DNA of 64,000 bases from Mycobacterium sp. SMC-8 (GCF_025263565.1 NZ_CP079865.1:1054001-1118000), one strand, 5' to 3'. Numbered from the stretch's first letter, positions 53,391 through 63,359 are shown. The notes: generated by a model from the letters alone, not told the origin. Translations and numbers: made by a program.

Positions 53391-53840
53391 TCACCGCTGC
53401 CGCGCGAAGAACTCCTCCAGCGGCGCCGCGCACTCGGCCTCCAGCACCCCGCCGCGCACCTGCGGCCGGTGCGTCAGCCGCCGGTCACGCACCACGTCCC
53501 ACAAGGAACCGACCGCGCCGGTCTTGGGTTCCCACGCACCGAACACCACCCGCGCCACCCGGGCCATCACCAGCGCACCCGCGCACATCGTGCACGGCTC
53601 GACGGTCACGGCCATCGTCGCGCCCTCCAGCCGCCACCCGTCACCCCACGCCGACGCCGCGGCGCGCAGCGCCAGGATCTCCGCGTGTGCGGTCGGATCG
53701 CCGAGGGTTTCCCGGGCGTTGGCGGCCCGGGACAGCTCGGTCCCGTCCGCGGCGACGACGACCGCGCCGATCGGCACGTCCCGAGGACCGGCCAGCCGGG
53801 CGGCGTCGAGCGCGGCGCGGATCAGGTCCTCGTCGGTCAC
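53391..53840 (-). CDS. tadA: tRNA adenosine(34) deaminase
   Basis: A 149-residue zinc deaminase that makes inosine-34 in tRNA-Arg(ACG). The zinc site is His52 with Glu54 (TAHAEIL) and Cys83 and Cys86 (EPCTMCAGAL). GTG 53840 overlaps the stop of the upstream gene (GTGA). It is the equivalent of Rv3752c next to tRNA-Ser. Confidence 0.94.
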   Translation of the reverse strand: MTDEDLIRAALDAARLAGPRDVPIGAVVVAADGTELSRAANARETLGDPTAHAEILALRAAASAWGDGWRLEGATMAVTVEPCTMCAGALVMARVARVVFGAWEPKTGAVGSLWDVVRDRRLTHRPQVRGGVLEAECAAPLEEFFARQR

Positions 53841-54361
53841 CGATCCAGACGGTCCAGCACCGCCGACAGCTCGTCGGCGAATCCCATCTCCCGCGCTATC
53901 CGGCCCACCTGCTCGTCGGCGTACAGGTCGTCACTCTCGTCGAGGATCACCCCCAGCACCGCTTCGGGCAGGCCGATGTCGGACAGCAGGCCGAGGTCTC
54001 CCTCCTCGAACGGGTCCGACCGTTCGAGCTCCTCGTCGTCGATGTCGGCGTCGAGCTTCTCCAGCACCTCCGCCGCGATGTCGTAGTCCAGGGCCGCGGT
54101 CGCGTCCGAGAGCAGCAGCCGGGTACCCGACGGCGCGGGCCGCACGATCACAAAGAACTCATCGTCGATGTCGAGGATCCCGAAAACCGCTCCGGCGCTT
54201 CGCAATTCACGCAGCTCGGTCTCCGCGGCGGTCAGGCTGGTCAACGCTACCGGCCGCATCGGGGTGCACCGCCATTTGCCGTCCTCGCGGACGACGGCCA
54301 CAGCGAAGCCGTCCGGAACGTCGGTCACCCGCTCCTGCTTCTGTGCACTCTGCGCTCCCAT
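53837..54361 (-). CDS. tRNA adenosine deaminase-associated protein (Rv3753c-like)
   Basis: A 174-residue acidic protein that in actinobacteria is always next to tadA. Typical sequences are DGFAVAVVREDGKWRCTPMR at the start and FGILDIDDEFFVIVRP in the middle, then a stretch of Asp/Glu and the end RIAREMGFADELSAVLDRL. It overlaps tadA (GTGA). Function unknown; the linkage suggests a role with the deaminase. ATG 54361 was chosen because no earlier start fits. Confidence 0.84.
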   Translation of the reverse strand: MGAQSAQKQERVTDVPDGFAVAVVREDGKWRCTPMRPVALTSLTAAETELRELRSAGAVFGILDIDDEFFVIVRPAPSGTRLLLSDATAALDYDIAAEVLEKLDADIDDEELERSDPFEEGDLGLLSDIGLPEAVLGVILDESDDLYADEQVGRIAREMGFADELSAVLDRLDR

Positions 54362-54466
54362 GAGGCCTGAGGGTAGTCCCCCGGCAGGGGCTTGACCAGC
54401 GGGTCCGCACCGCCCTGCACACCCTCCTGACACCGACTGTCCAGACCGATGTGCCAACCTAGGCAG

Positions 54467-55426
54467 GTGACGAAGCCACCGGTGTGCGTGATCGGTCTCG
54501 GCCTGATCGGCGGCTCGCTGATGCGGGCCGCGAAAGCCGCCGGGCGCGACGTGTTCGGCTACAACCGCTCCGTCGAAGGCGCGGAGGCGGCCCGGTTCGA
54601 CGGCTTCGACGCGAGCACCGACCTCGACCAGACCCTGGCCCGCGCCGCTGCGCACGACGCGCTGATCGTGCTCGCCGTACCGGTGCCCGCGCTCGGGCTG
54701 ATGCTGAGCCACATCCGTGCCACCGCGGCGAATTGCCCGTTGACCGACGTCACCAGCGTCAAGGGTGCCGTGCACGCCGAAGTCGAGAAGGTCGGCCTGC
54801 TCAGCCGGTTCGTCGGCGGGCACCCGATGACCGGGACCGCCCATTCCGGATGGGCCGCGGGCGACGCCCGACTGTTCGTCGACACCCCCTGGGTGCTCAG
54901 CGTCGACGACCACGTCGATCCCGCGGTGTGGGCAAGCGTGATGGACCTGGCGCTGGACTGCGGCGCGTTCGTCGTGCCGGCGCGCTCCGACGAGCACGAC
55001 ACCGCGGCCGCGACGATCTCACACCTGCCGCACCTGCTCGCCGAGGCGCTGGCCGCCACCGCCGGTGAGGTGCCGCTGGCGTTCGCGCTGGCCGCCGGCT
55101 CCTTCCGGGACGGCACCCGGGTCGCCGCGACCTCGCCCGACCTGGTGCGGGCGATGTGCGAGGCCAATTCCACCCGCTTGATGCCGGTGCTCGACCACGC
55201 GCTTCGGTTGCTCATCGATGCCCGCAACCAGCTGGCCCAGCATCAAACCGTGGCCGACCTCGTCGAGACCGGCCACGCCGCTCGGGTCCGTTACGACAGC
55301 TTCAGCCGCCCGCAGATCGTCACCACCGTCATCGGCGCCGACGGCTGGCGCGACGAACTCGCCGCGGCAGGGCGCGCCGGCGGGGTGGTCAGATCCGCTC
55401 TGCCAACCCGGGATAGTCCAGGATGA
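54467..55426 (+). CDS. tyrA: Prephenate dehydrogenase
   Basis: A 319-residue NAD-dependent enzyme that makes 4-hydroxyphenylpyruvate for tyrosine synthesis. The Rossmann loop is [19 protein letters not shown]. Prephenate contacts are in TSVKGAVH and [12 protein letters not shown]. The helical half carries [17 protein letters not shown] 54467 is the start. Its 3' end overlaps the convergent glycolipid-binding-like gene by 38 bases, as in the Rv3754/Rv3755c region. Confidence 0.92.
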   Translation: MTKPPVCVIGLGLIGGSLMRAAKAAGRDVFGYNRSVEGAEAARFDGFDASTDLDQTLARAAAHDALIVLAVPVPALGLMLSHIRATAANCPLTDVTSVKGAVHAEVEKVGLLSRFVGGHPMTGTAHSGWAAGDARLFVDTPWVLSVDDHVDPAVWASVMDLALDCGAFVVPARSDEHDTAAATISHLPHLLAEALAATAGEVPLAFALAAGSFRDGTRVAATSPDLVRAMCEANSTRLMPVLDHALRLLIDARNQLAQHQTVADLVETGHAARVRYDSFSRPQIVTTVIGADGWRDELAAAGRAGGVVRSALPTRDSPG

Positions 55427-56009
55427 AGCCGTCGGGGTCGACGGTGACGGTGGTTTCGGCCACCGGCGAGTGCAGCTTGATCCCGTCGGCCCCCGCTGCG
55501 TAGCTGATCGTCGCGACGTCCACCGACAGATCGGGCACCCGCACGTAGACCACTGGCACCGTCACCGATCCCTCTCCCTGGTACACCCGGGTGCGCCGGA
55601 TCGGCAGGGTGTTGAAGAACGGGCTGAAGATCACGTCCACGTCGAGTGCACCGTCGAAGGCCGACCTGCGGGTCTGCCCGGAGCGCTCCTGCACCAGCCA
55701 CATGTTCTCCTCGTCGCGCGCGATCGAGAGCTGCCGCTCCCGTTCGGCCAGCGTGACGGTCAGCGACAGCCGCTTGGTGGCCCCGTGCTCGTCGGTGACG
55801 AGGTCGTAGGACGCGCTGAACGGGGGGTGTTCCGAGGTGGCGGCGGCCACGATCCGGCCGTGGGCCTTGATGCGGTCACCGGCGAGCTGCACGCGCACCG
55901 ACTCCATCCGCGGCACATCGTGCGCGCGCCAGGTCAACACAGCCGGCCAGCGGCCGGATTGCTCCTCGCGGCTGGGGGCAGTCGCGTCCGAGCGATCGGC
56001 TTCACTCAT
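55389..56009 (-). CDS. Putative glycolipid-binding domain protein (Rv3755c-like)
   Basis: A 206-residue protein of the putative glycolipid-binding family (DUF1089). Typical features are [20 protein letters not shown] at the N-terminal half and [20 protein letters not shown] near the end, with a final [12 protein letters not shown]. Cytoplasmic by lack of a signal. The stop of tyrA overlaps its end, and its start overlaps the proZ stop by four bases (ATGA), so it may be cotranscribed with the betaine transporter. Confidence 0.85.
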   Translation of the reverse strand: MSEADRSDATAPSREEQSGRWPAVLTWRAHDVPRMESVRVQLAGDRIKAHGRIVAAATSEHPPFSASYDLVTDEHGATKRLSLTVTLAERERQLSIARDEENMWLVQERSGQTRRSAFDGALDVDVIFSPFFNTLPIRRTRVYQGEGSVTVPVVYVRVPDLSVDVATISYAAGADGIKLHSPVAETTVTVDPDGFILDYPGLAERI

Positions 56010-56800
56010 GCCTCTACCGTAGGCGACGGCTTTGCGCGTTCGTGGCGGGCTTCCGAATCGGGGGATGAACCGGGCCGCGGCCGTGATTCCAATGCGACCT
56101 CGTCGCCGAGGAAAGGCTGCGGCATCGCGCCCAACCGCTGCAGCCTGCCGGTGCCGGGCACCGACGCCCACACTGCGAACGCCAGCAGAGCGTCCAGGAA
56201 CAGCGCCAGCGCGGTGACCATCAGGGCACCCACGAGGGCGACGTAGAACTCGCGCACCTTGATGCCGTCGATCAGGTAGCGGCCCAGCCCGCCGAGGCTG
56301 GCGTAGGCCGCGACGGTGGCGGTCGCCACAATCTGCAGGGTTGCGGTGCGCAGCCCGCCGAGGATCAGCGGCATCGCGTTCGGAGTCTCCACCCGCAGCA
56401 GGATCCTGCGTTCGGTCATCCCCATCGACCGGGCGGCGTCGACGACCGTGCGGTCGACGTTCGCGATGCCCGAATAGGTCCCGGCCAGCAGCGGCGGGAT
56501 GCCCAGCAGCATCAGCGCGACGGTCGGCGGGACCAGACCCAGGCCCCACAGCAGCACACCGAGCAGCAGCACGCCGAGGGTGGGCAGCGCACGCAGCGCG
56601 TTCACGCCGGTGACGACGAGGAAGGTGCCGCGACCGGTGTGCCCGATCAGCATCCCGAGCGGCACCGCGATCAACGCCGAGAAGAACACCGCGATGACGG
56701 TGTACTGCAGATGCTCCAGGATCCGGGCGCTCAGCCCGGCCGGACCGCCCCAATTGGCGGCGGTGAAGATGAACGACAGCGCCTCCTGCAGGAAGTTCAT
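56006..56800 (-). CDS. proZ: Glycine betaine/osmoprotectant ABC permease ProZ
   Basis: A 264-residue inner-membrane permease with about six helices. It has the coupling-loop motif AARSMGMTERRILLRVETPNA and ends with a charged 45-residue tail. It is the counterpart of Rv3756c. It overlaps the proW gene by ATGA, and together with proW, proV and proX it forms an importer for osmoprotectants. Confidence 0.92.
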   Translation of the reverse strand: MNFLQEALSFIFTAANWGGPAGLSARILEHLQYTVIAVFFSALIAVPLGMLIGHTGRGTFLVVTGVNALRALPTLGVLLLGVLLWGLGLVPPTVALMLLGIPPLLAGTYSGIANVDRTVVDAARSMGMTERRILLRVETPNAMPLILGGLRTATLQIVATATVAAYASLGGLGRYLIDGIKVREFYVALVGALMVTALALFLDALLAFAVWASVPGTGRLQRLGAMPQPFLGDEVALESRPRPGSSPDSEARHERAKPSPTVEA

Positions 56801-57465
56801 GCCGGCGCACCCGCCTTCGCCGTGGACGCCCGGTCAGCCCGGGTCCAGGGGGTGAGCGCCCTGCCGATCAGCATGATCAGGGTGTCGATCACGATGGCCA
56901 GCACGAAGATCGCGATGATGCCGGCCACGATCTGATCGCTCTTGTTGGCTTGGTAGCCCTCGGTGAACCAGGTGCCCAGGCCTCCGATGCCGATGACCGA
57001 CCCGACGGCGACCATTGAGATGTTGGTGACCGCCACCACCCGCAGGCTCGCGATGAGCACGGGAAGCGCCAGCGGCAGTTCGATTTTCAGCATCCGGGTG
57101 AGCGGCCGGTATCCGACCGCGGTGGCCGCGTCGAGCACCACCGGGGACACCGCGTCCAGCGCTTCGGGCACCGCCCGCACCAGCAGCGCGACGGTGTACA
57201 GCGTCAGCGCGACGATCACGTTGGCTTCGTCGAGGATCCGGGTCGGGATGATCAACGGCAGCACCACGAACAGGGCCAGCGACGGGACGGTGAAGACGAT
57301 GCTGGCCGTCACCGTCGTCAGTCGCCGCAGCACCGTCGTCCGCTGCACCAGCGCACCGAGCGGCACCGCGATCAGCAGTCCCAGCACGATCGGGATCAGC
57401 GACAGCCGCAGATGGATCACCGTCAGCGTCCATAGCGTGTCGAGGTGGGTGACCAGGTACCGCAT
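56797..57465 (-). CDS. proW: Glycine betaine/osmoprotectant ABC permease ProW
   Basis: A 222-residue permease with about five or six helices. The ATPase-contact loop is DAATAVGYRPLTRMLKIELP. It is paralogous to proZ and the two form the heterodimeric channel. ATG 57465 is four bases after the proV stop. The equivalent is Rv3757c. Confidence 0.92.
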   Translation of the reverse strand: MRYLVTHLDTLWTLTVIHLRLSLIPIVLGLLIAVPLGALVQRTTVLRRLTTVTASIVFTVPSLALFVVLPLIIPTRILDEANVIVALTLYTVALLVRAVPEALDAVSPVVLDAATAVGYRPLTRMLKIELPLALPVLIASLRVVAVTNISMVAVGSVIGIGGLGTWFTEGYQANKSDQIVAGIIAIFVLAIVIDTLIMLIGRALTPWTRADRASTAKAGAPA

Positions 57466-57469
57466 CGGC

Positions 57470-58582
57470 TCAGCCCCCGGCCTGCCTGGCGATGCGCTGT
57501 GCGTCCAGCGCGGCGAGCACGTCGTCGGCCTTCATCCCGCCGATCACCTGGCCGCCGTCGTCGACGGCCACCCCGAGCCCGGCCGGGGAGGACAGCGCCG
57601 CGTCCAGCGCCTGCCGCAGCGTGCCGTCGGGCTGGAACAGCGACCCACCCGCAATGGTGCTGTCGTACAACGAACTCCCGCTGCGGTGCAGTTCGACACC
57701 GGCGGCGTCGATCCACGCGTACGGGGTGCCGTCGGGCCGGGTCACCAGCGCCCAGTCTCCCGGCCTCAGTACCAGGTCGTCGATCTCGGGTTCACCGACA
57801 TGGCGGATGCCGTGCAGCGGTAGCCCGGTCGCGTGGAAGAACTGCAGGCCGCGGTATCCGCGGTCGGCACCGACGAATCCGGCGACGGTGTCGTTGGCCG
57901 GATTGGACAGCAGCCGAGCCGGCGCGTCGTACTGCTGCAGGACCCCGCCGCGGCCGAACACCGCGACCTTCTCGCCGAGCTTGATCGCCTCGTCGATGTC
58001 GTGGGTGACGAACACGATCGTCTTGCGTAATTCGCTTTGCAGCCGCAGGATCTCGGTCTGCAGGTCTTCCCGGACCACCGGGTCGACCGCGCTGAACGGC
58101 TCGTCCATCAACAGGATCGGCGGATCCGCGGCCAGCGCCCGGGCCACCCCGACACGCTGCTGCTGACCGCCCGAGAGCTGAGCCGGGTAGCGGTCGGCGA
58201 GTGTGGGGTCCAGCCCGACACGTTCCATCACAGCGAGCGCGGATTTACGTGCGCTGCGCCGGGATTCACCCTGCAGCACCGGTACCGTCGCGACGTTGTC
58301 GACCACCCGCAGGTGCGGCATCAGCCCCGCGCTCTGGATCACGTAGCCGATGCCGAGTCGCAGCTTCACCGGATCGACCTTGGTGACGTCCTTGCCGTCG
58401 ACGGTCAGGACACCGGAGGTGGGGTCGATCATCCGGTTGATCATCCGCATCGACGTGGTCTTGCCGCAGCCCGACGGGCCGACGAACACCGTCAGCGTTC
58501 CTTCGGGGATGTTCAGCGTCAGATCGTCGACTGCCACGGTGCCGTCCGGGAACTTCTTGGTGACGTGTTCGAAGGTGATCAC
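57470..58582 (-). CDS. proV: Osmoprotectant ABC transporter ATPase ProV
   Basis: A 370-residue ATPase. Walker A is VGPSGCGKTT, the signature [14 protein letters not shown] and Walker B ILLMDEPFSAVDP. The C-terminal 120 residues form a CBS-type domain with two weak repeats (GLGVAVDDGGQVIGGMKADD at the end), which can sense ionic strength in homologues. It follows proX by 16 bases. Confidence 0.93.
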   Translation of the reverse strand: MITFEHVTKKFPDGTVAVDDLTLNIPEGTLTVFVGPSGCGKTTSMRMINRMIDPTSGVLTVDGKDVTKVDPVKLRLGIGYVIQSAGLMPHLRVVDNVATVPVLQGESRRSARKSALAVMERVGLDPTLADRYPAQLSGGQQQRVGVARALAADPPILLMDEPFSAVDPVVREDLQTEILRLQSELRKTIVFVTHDIDEAIKLGEKVAVFGRGGVLQQYDAPARLLSNPANDTVAGFVGADRGYRGLQFFHATGLPLHGIRHVGEPEIDDLVLRPGDWALVTRPDGTPYAWIDAAGVELHRSGSSLYDSTIAGGSLFQPDGTLRQALDAALSSPAGLGVAVDDGGQVIGGMKADDVLAALDAQRIARQAGG

Positions 58583-58598
58583 GTGAGTTTCCCGCCCC

Positions 58599-59549
58599 CT
58601 ACTTCCCGATCGGTTGATCGAAGCCGTTGTCGGAGATCCACTTCGCCGCCGCCTCGTCGGGGTCGACCCCCTGATTGCCCTCCACCGAGGTGTTCAGTTC
58701 GATCAGCGTCTCGGTGGTCAGCTTCGCGCTGACGGCGTCGAGCACGGTCTTCAGTTCGTCGGACATCTTCTGCGAGGCCACCAACGGCACCACGTTGGCC
58801 GCCAGGAAGACGTTCTTCGGATCTTCCAGCACCACCAACCGGCTCTGCTCGATCGCCGGTGAGGTGCTGAAGATGTTGGCCGCGGTGACGGTTCCGTCGG
58901 TCAGCGCCTTGACGGTCGCGGGGCCTCCCCCGTCGCTGATCGCGATGAAGTTGGCCGGCGCGATGTCCAGCCCGTACTTCTGTTTGAGTCCTACCAGCCC
59001 GGTTTGGCGGGTCTGAAACTCCGATGGCGCACCGATTTTCACCTCCGGCGAGTGCACCGCCAGGTCGGCGATGGTTTTGAGGTTCCAGCGTTGCGCGGTC
59101 TGCTCCGAGACCGCCAGGGTGTCCTTGTCCTCGGCCGGCGACGGATAGAGGATCGACAAACCGCCGGGGAGGGCTTTGAGCAGGCCCAGCAACACCTCGT
59201 CGGGGGTGGTGGCGGTGCTCTCGGCGTCGAAGTACTGCAACAGGTTGCCGGTGTACTCCGGGATCAGGTCGATCGAATGGTCCTGCACCGCGGGGATGTA
59301 GGTCTCACGGCTGCCGATCCCGAACTGGCGGGAGATGGTGAACCCGTTGGCTTCCAGCGCCTGGGCGTAGATCTCGGCGAGGATCTTCGACTCGGTGAAG
59401 TCGGCGGAACCGACCTTGATCGATCTGAGGTCGCCGGAGATGTCGCCGCCGCCGAGTGGATTGGAGCTGCCGCACGCCGCGACCATCAGGGTGAGTGCGG
59501 CTACGGCAACCGCGACAGCGGCGCGCCTGATTCGTCGGGAACAGTTCAT
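58599..59549 (-). CDS. proX: Osmoprotectant-binding lipoprotein ProX
   Basis: A 316-residue lipoprotein of the OpuAC/ProX family. The lipobox is MVAACGSS (Cys26). The mature segment includes SIKVGSADFTESKILAEIYA and PEYTGNLLQYF, and the later VVLEDPKNVFLAANVVPL. It captures betaine-like solutes at the cell surface for ProW/ProZ. It is the first gene of the minus-strand operon. Confidence 0.93.
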   Translation of the reverse strand: MNCSRRIRRAAVAVAVAALTLMVAACGSSNPLGGGDISGDLRSIKVGSADFTESKILAEIYAQALEANGFTISRQFGIGSRETYIPAVQDHSIDLIPEYTGNLLQYFDAESTATTPDEVLLGLLKALPGGLSILYPSPAEDKDTLAVSEQTAQRWNLKTIADLAVHSPEVKIGAPSEFQTRQTGLVGLKQKYGLDIAPANFIAISDGGGPATVKALTDGTVTAANIFSTSPAIEQSRLVVLEDPKNVFLAANVVPLVASQKMSDELKTVLDAVSAKLTTETLIELNTSVEGNQGVDPDEAAAKWISDNGFDQPIGK

Positions 59550-59653
59550 CCGACCGTCCTTTCACTCTCGCCTGCCTGCGAGAAGGGCTTCGCCGACCTT
59601 ACGTCACCGGTGAAGTGGTTTCATTCAAAGCGCATTAGGGCAAAGATGGAGCC

Positions 59654-60016
59654 ATGTCCAGCGATCCGTTCGCGTCAGCCGACCAGCCGGCGTTCGACGC
59701 GCCCGGGACCCCCACGATGGGGACCCCGCCACCGCCACCGCCGCCGCCGAAGTCCGCGGTGCACCGCACCCGCGCCGCCGCACTGTGGGCGGCACTCACA
59801 TTGGGATTCCTCATCCTGATCGTGCTGCTGGTCTTCATCGCGCAGAACACCGAGTCCGTGGAGTTAGCCTTCCTCGGCTGGCACTGGAGCCTGCCGCTGG
59901 GTGTGGCGATCCTGTTCGCCGCCGTGGCGGGCGGCCTGGTGACGGTCGCGGTGGGTGCGGTGCGCATGTTCCAACTGCGGCGCGCCGCCAAGAGGAACCT
60001 CAAGGGCGGCGTGTAG
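59654..60016 (+). CDS. Small LapA-like (DUF1049) membrane protein (Rv3760-like)
   Basis: A 120-residue protein with a Pro-rich N-terminal tail (PPPPPPPPK) and two membrane helices (about residues 42-65 and 80-104). The conserved FIAQNTESVELAFLGWHWSL lies between them, and a basic end follows. The family is widespread; in other bacteria it links to lipopolysaccharide assembly, which is not applicable here. It is divergent from proX and convergent with the transglutaminase gene. Confidence 0.82.
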   Translation: MSSDPFASADQPAFDAPGTPTMGTPPPPPPPPKSAVHRTRAAALWAALTLGFLILIVLLVFIAQNTESVELAFLGWHWSLPLGVAILFAAVAGGLVTVAVGAVRMFQLRRAAKRNLKGGV

Positions 60017-60017
60017 C

Positions 60018-60830
60018 TCACCGGATCGACACCAACTGCTCGATGCGGTCACGGGGCAGCTCGCCGTCGACGGTCGCGAACACCTCCATCGCGTTGACCG
60101 TCATCGCGCCCCCGTGGTTGTCCAGCCAGGCGGTGTCTGCCGCGTCCCGCCCGGTCGCGATGCGCAGCATCGACTGCCGCGGCGCCAGGCAGGTGGCGTC
60201 CACGACGTGCCACTGACCGTCGACGAACGCTTCGGCCACGGCGTGGAAGTCCATGGGGTGGCACCCGGGCGCGTACACCGACACCAGCCGGGCGGGCACG
60301 TTCACCGCCCGCAGCAGCGCGATGACCAGGTGCGCGTAATCGCGGCACACCCCGGAACCGGCCAGCAGCGTGTCCGCGGCACCGTCGATCGGGTCACTGG
60401 ACCCCGGCACGTACCTCAGCCGGGCACCCACCCAGGACGACACCTTCGCCAGCAGCACGACGGGGTCGTCGACGTCACCGAATTCTGTGCCCGCGAAACC
60501 GAAGAACTTGTCGGCTTCGGCGTACCGGCTGGGCCGCAGATACATGGACAGGTCGAGGTCGCGCACCGGCGCCGGGTCGGCCTGTCCGACCACGCTCGCC
60601 CGGTAGCTGACCTTGAGGTTGCCGACCGGCGCGTCGAGTTTGTGGATGCGGTTGCCGTGGTCGCCGGCGATCTGGTTGATCCGGGCGTCTGGAATCTCGT
60701 TGCCGTTCAACGTGAACGACAGTGACTCGGTGACCTCGGCACCCGGCTGGGGCGCTACGGCGATCTGGAATTCGAGCGTCGTGGGCTCGGTGATCTCGAC
60801 GTCGAGTTCCGCGCCGACGTCACGTTTCAT
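60018..60830 (-). CDS. Transglutaminase-like family protein
   Basis: A 270-residue protein with a transglutaminase-like fold. The catalytic Cys lies in SGVCRDYAHL, His in CHPMDFHAVAEAFVDG and Asp in WHVVDATCLAP. It may be a peptidase or amide-cleaving enzyme; no signal peptide is seen, so it is cytoplasmic. The start ATG has no clear ribosome site. Function unknown in mycobacteria. Confidence 0.85.
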   Translation of the reverse strand: MKRDVGAELDVEITEPTTLEFQIAVAPQPGAEVTESLSFTLNGNEIPDARINQIAGDHGNRIHKLDAPVGNLKVSYRASVVGQADPAPVRDLDLSMYLRPSRYAEADKFFGFAGTEFGDVDDPVVLLAKVSSWVGARLRYVPGSSDPIDGAADTLLAGSGVCRDYAHLVIALLRAVNVPARLVSVYAPGCHPMDFHAVAEAFVDGQWHVVDATCLAPRQSMLRIATGRDAADTAWLDNHGGAMTVNAMEVFATVDGELPRDRIEQLVSIR

Positions 60831-60909
60831 CGTCGTGCGGGGCGCATCGGGGGCATGGTGGGAGCACGCCTCCCTCTACCCGCCGCCGACCTGCGGCGAA
60901 ACCTCGGCG

Positions 60910-61929
60910 TCAGCAGAGCTCGGAGAGCCCCGCGGCGATCAGCGGGCCGACGGCCTCGGCCACCTTGTCGGTGTCGTCGACGACGCCGGCCTCGCGGGCC
61001 CGGTAGGCGATGCCTGCACCGATGATGGCGAGCTTGAAATAGGCCAGCGCCATATAGAAGTCCCAGTGGTCCAGCGGCTGGCCGGCCGCCCGGGAGTACT
61101 TCTCGGCGAGCGCGTCCGCGTTCGGGATCAGTTCGCTCGCCCACGCGGCGTCGGCATGCACCAGGTGGAACGTCGGGTGCCGGTACACGCACATCAGCGC
61201 GGCGTCGCTGAGCGGGTCACCGAGCGTGGACATCTCCCAGTCCAGCACCGCGACGACCTTCGTGGCGTCCTCGGCGTCGAGGATGGTGTTGTCGATGCGG
61301 TAGTCGCCGTGCACGATCGAGGTGCGGCTCTGCTGCGGCAGGGCTTCGCCGAGACGCCGGTGCAGCTTCCGGACGTCGGCGTCGCACGGGTCATCGGTCT
61401 GCTTGACCAGGTCCCACTGCGAACCCCAGCGCCGCACCTGGCGTTCCAGATAGCCGCTCGGCTTGCCGAAGTCCGACAGCCCGACCGCGTCCGGGTCCAC
61501 CGCGTGCAGGTCGGCAAGCACCGTGATCAGCGCGTCGACGCACGCCTCGATCGCCACCTCGTCGCCGAGGGCTTTCAACTGGTCGGTGTGGCGCACCACC
61601 CGGCCGGCGACGTGCTCGACCATCTGGAACGGCGCCCCCAGCACGGAGGCATCGTCGCGCATCGTGACCGCGCGCGCGACCGGGACAGCGGTGTCGGCCA
61701 GCGCGGCGACGACCCGGTACTCCCGGGCCATGTCGTGCGCCGAGGGGGTCAGGCCGTGCAGCGGCGGGCGGCGCAGCACCCACTGGGAGGCGTCGTCGGC
61801 CACCAGGAAGGTCAGGTTTGAGCGGCCGCCGGAGATCAGCTCGGCGCGCAGGTCACCGCTGCGGGGCACCCCGACCTCGCGCAGGTGCCGGTCCAGGGCG
61901 GAAAGATCGAGGCCTTCGAGGTCAGTCAC
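60910..61929 (-). CDS. Phosphotransferase family protein (Rv3761c/FadE36-like)
   Basis: A 339-residue APH-fold protein. The catalytic loop is VHGDYRIDNT and the metal loop VLDWEMSTLGDP. It is the counterpart of Rv3761c, long labelled FadE36 although it contains only a kinase-like domain. Homologues in eukaryotic ACAD10/11 phosphorylate 4-hydroxy acyl-CoAs for beta-oxidation, so an acyl-CoA kinase role is an attractive inference. Confidence 0.88.
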   Translation of the reverse strand: MTDLEGLDLSALDRHLREVGVPRSGDLRAELISGGRSNLTFLVADDASQWVLRRPPLHGLTPSAHDMAREYRVVAALADTAVPVARAVTMRDDASVLGAPFQMVEHVAGRVVRHTDQLKALGDEVAIEACVDALITVLADLHAVDPDAVGLSDFGKPSGYLERQVRRWGSQWDLVKQTDDPCDADVRKLHRRLGEALPQQSRTSIVHGDYRIDNTILDAEDATKVVAVLDWEMSTLGDPLSDAALMCVYRHPTFHLVHADAAWASELIPNADALAEKYSRAAGQPLDHWDFYMALAYFKLAIIGAGIAYRAREAGVVDDTDKVAEAVGPLIAAGLSELC

Positions 61930-61939
61930 GCTGACTTTC

Positions 61940-62548
61940 CTACCATCGCTGATTTCTGGGCAATAAGTCCCATACGTGTTCGGTGGCGTTGACCCCCGCC
62001 ACGCCCATCCGCCCAGTGCGCGACGACAGCAGCCGCGTCACCGACGCGTAGTCGACGTGAAACGACAGCAACCGCTCGGTCCGCAGCACTCGGTGCAGGA
62101 TCACGTTGATGACTCCGCCGTGGCTGAACACCGCGACGGTGTCGTCGTGCTCGGAGGCGGCCACCACGTCGTCGACGGCGGCGTTGACGCGGGCCAGGAA
62201 CTCGTCCTCGTCGACGGCGCTGGGCAGGTGCCCGTCGATGAGACGCTGCAGCTCCTGCGGGTTCTCGGCGGCGATCTGCTCGATCGGGATGTAGTGCTCC
62301 AAGTCGCGGTCGTACTCGGCGAAGCGCTCGTCGACCTCGATGGGCAGTCCCAGCGCGTCGGCCACCGGCCGCCCGGTCTCGACGGCCCGGATCTGCGGGC
62401 TGCTCACCAGTCGCGTGATCGGGAACCGGGCCAGCGCGTCGGGCAGGCGTTTGGCCTGTTCGACGCCTTCTTCGGACAGGTGCGGATCGGAGCCTTGCCC
62501 GGGTTCGCTTCGCCGGGGCAGCGCGTGTCGGACCAGAAGCAGTTGCAC
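61940..62548 (-). CDS. Histidine phosphatase family protein (PGM-like)
   Basis: A 202-residue histidine-acid-phosphatase-type enzyme. The catalytic His lies in LLLVRHALPRRSE (normally RHG, here RHA). The second His is in AVFSHGGVINVIL and the acid in RFAEYDRDLEHY. The GTG at 62548 starts directly before the first strand. It is 10 bases upstream of the phosphotransferase gene and may be coupled to it. Substrate unknown. Confidence 0.87.
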   Translation of the reverse strand: MQLLLVRHALPRRSEPGQGSDPHLSEEGVEQAKRLPDALARFPITRLVSSPQIRAVETGRPVADALGLPIEVDERFAEYDRDLEHYIPIEQIAAENPQELQRLIDGHLPSAVDEDEFLARVNAAVDDVVAASEHDDTVAVFSHGGVINVILHRVLRTERLLSFHVDYASVTRLLSSRTGRMGVAGVNATEHVWDLLPRNQRW

Positions 62549-62566
62549 CGTGACACCATATGGCCC

Positions 62567-63343
62567 GTGACCGATGCGGGTGGATTCGCCGGCCGGCTGT
62601 TTGATCTGACCGACCGGGTGGTGCTGATCACCGGCGGCAGCCGGGGTCTGGGACGGGAGATGGCCTTTGCGGCGGCCCGCTGCGGGGCGGACGTCGTCAT
62701 CGCCAGCCGCAAGTACGACGCCTGCGTGGCCACCGCCGAGGCCGTCACCGCCGGGACCGGCCGGGCCGCATACCCGTACGCGGTGCACGTCGGACGGTGG
62801 GATGAGCTCGACGGGTTGGTCGACGTGGCCTACGACCGGTTCGGCAAGGTCGACGTGTTGGTCAACAACGCGGGGATGTCCCCGCTGTACGAGTCGTTGT
62901 CGTCGGTCACCGAGAAGCTGTTCGACTCGGTGGTGAACCTGAACCTCAAGGGCCCGTTCCGGTTGTCGGTGCTCGTCGGTGATCGCATGCTCGCCGACGG
63001 CGGCGGCTCGATCATCAACGTCAGCACCCACGGGTCGCTGCGACCGCACCCGACGTTCGTCCCCTACGCCGCGTCGAAGGCTGGGCTGAATGCGATGACC
63101 GAGGCTCTGGCGCTGGCCTACGGTCCGACGGTGAGGGTGAACACCTTGATGCCCGGGCCGTTCCTGACCGACATCAGCGATGCCTGGACCTTCACCGATG
63201 GTGACACCAACCCGTTCGCGCGCAGCGCCCTGCAGCGGGCCGGCCAGCCCGCCGAGATCGTCGGCGCCGCGCTGTTCCTGATGTCGGATGCGTCGAGTTT
63301 CACCTCGGGCTCGATCATCCGCGCTGACGGCGGCATCCCCTAG
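62567..63343 (+). CDS. Short-chain dehydrogenase/reductase
   Basis: A 258-residue classical SDR. The cofactor loop is TGGSRGLG (residues about 23-30), followed by LVNNAG, and the catalytic Tyr and Lys in PYAASKAG. It is likely NADP-preferring, since ASRK follows the second strand. It is divergent from the histidine phosphatase gene with only 18 bases between starts. Substrate unknown. Confidence 0.88.
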   Translation: MTDAGGFAGRLFDLTDRVVLITGGSRGLGREMAFAAARCGADVVIASRKYDACVATAEAVTAGTGRAAYPYAVHVGRWDELDGLVDVAYDRFGKVDVLVNNAGMSPLYESLSSVTEKLFDSVVNLNLKGPFRLSVLVGDRMLADGGGSIINVSTHGSLRPHPTFVPYAASKAGLNAMTEALALAYGPTVRVNTLMPGPFLTDISDAWTFTDGDTNPFARSALQRAGQPAEIVGAALFLMSDASSFTSGSIIRADGGIP

Positions 63344-63359
63344 CGGGCCGCCGCGGGAG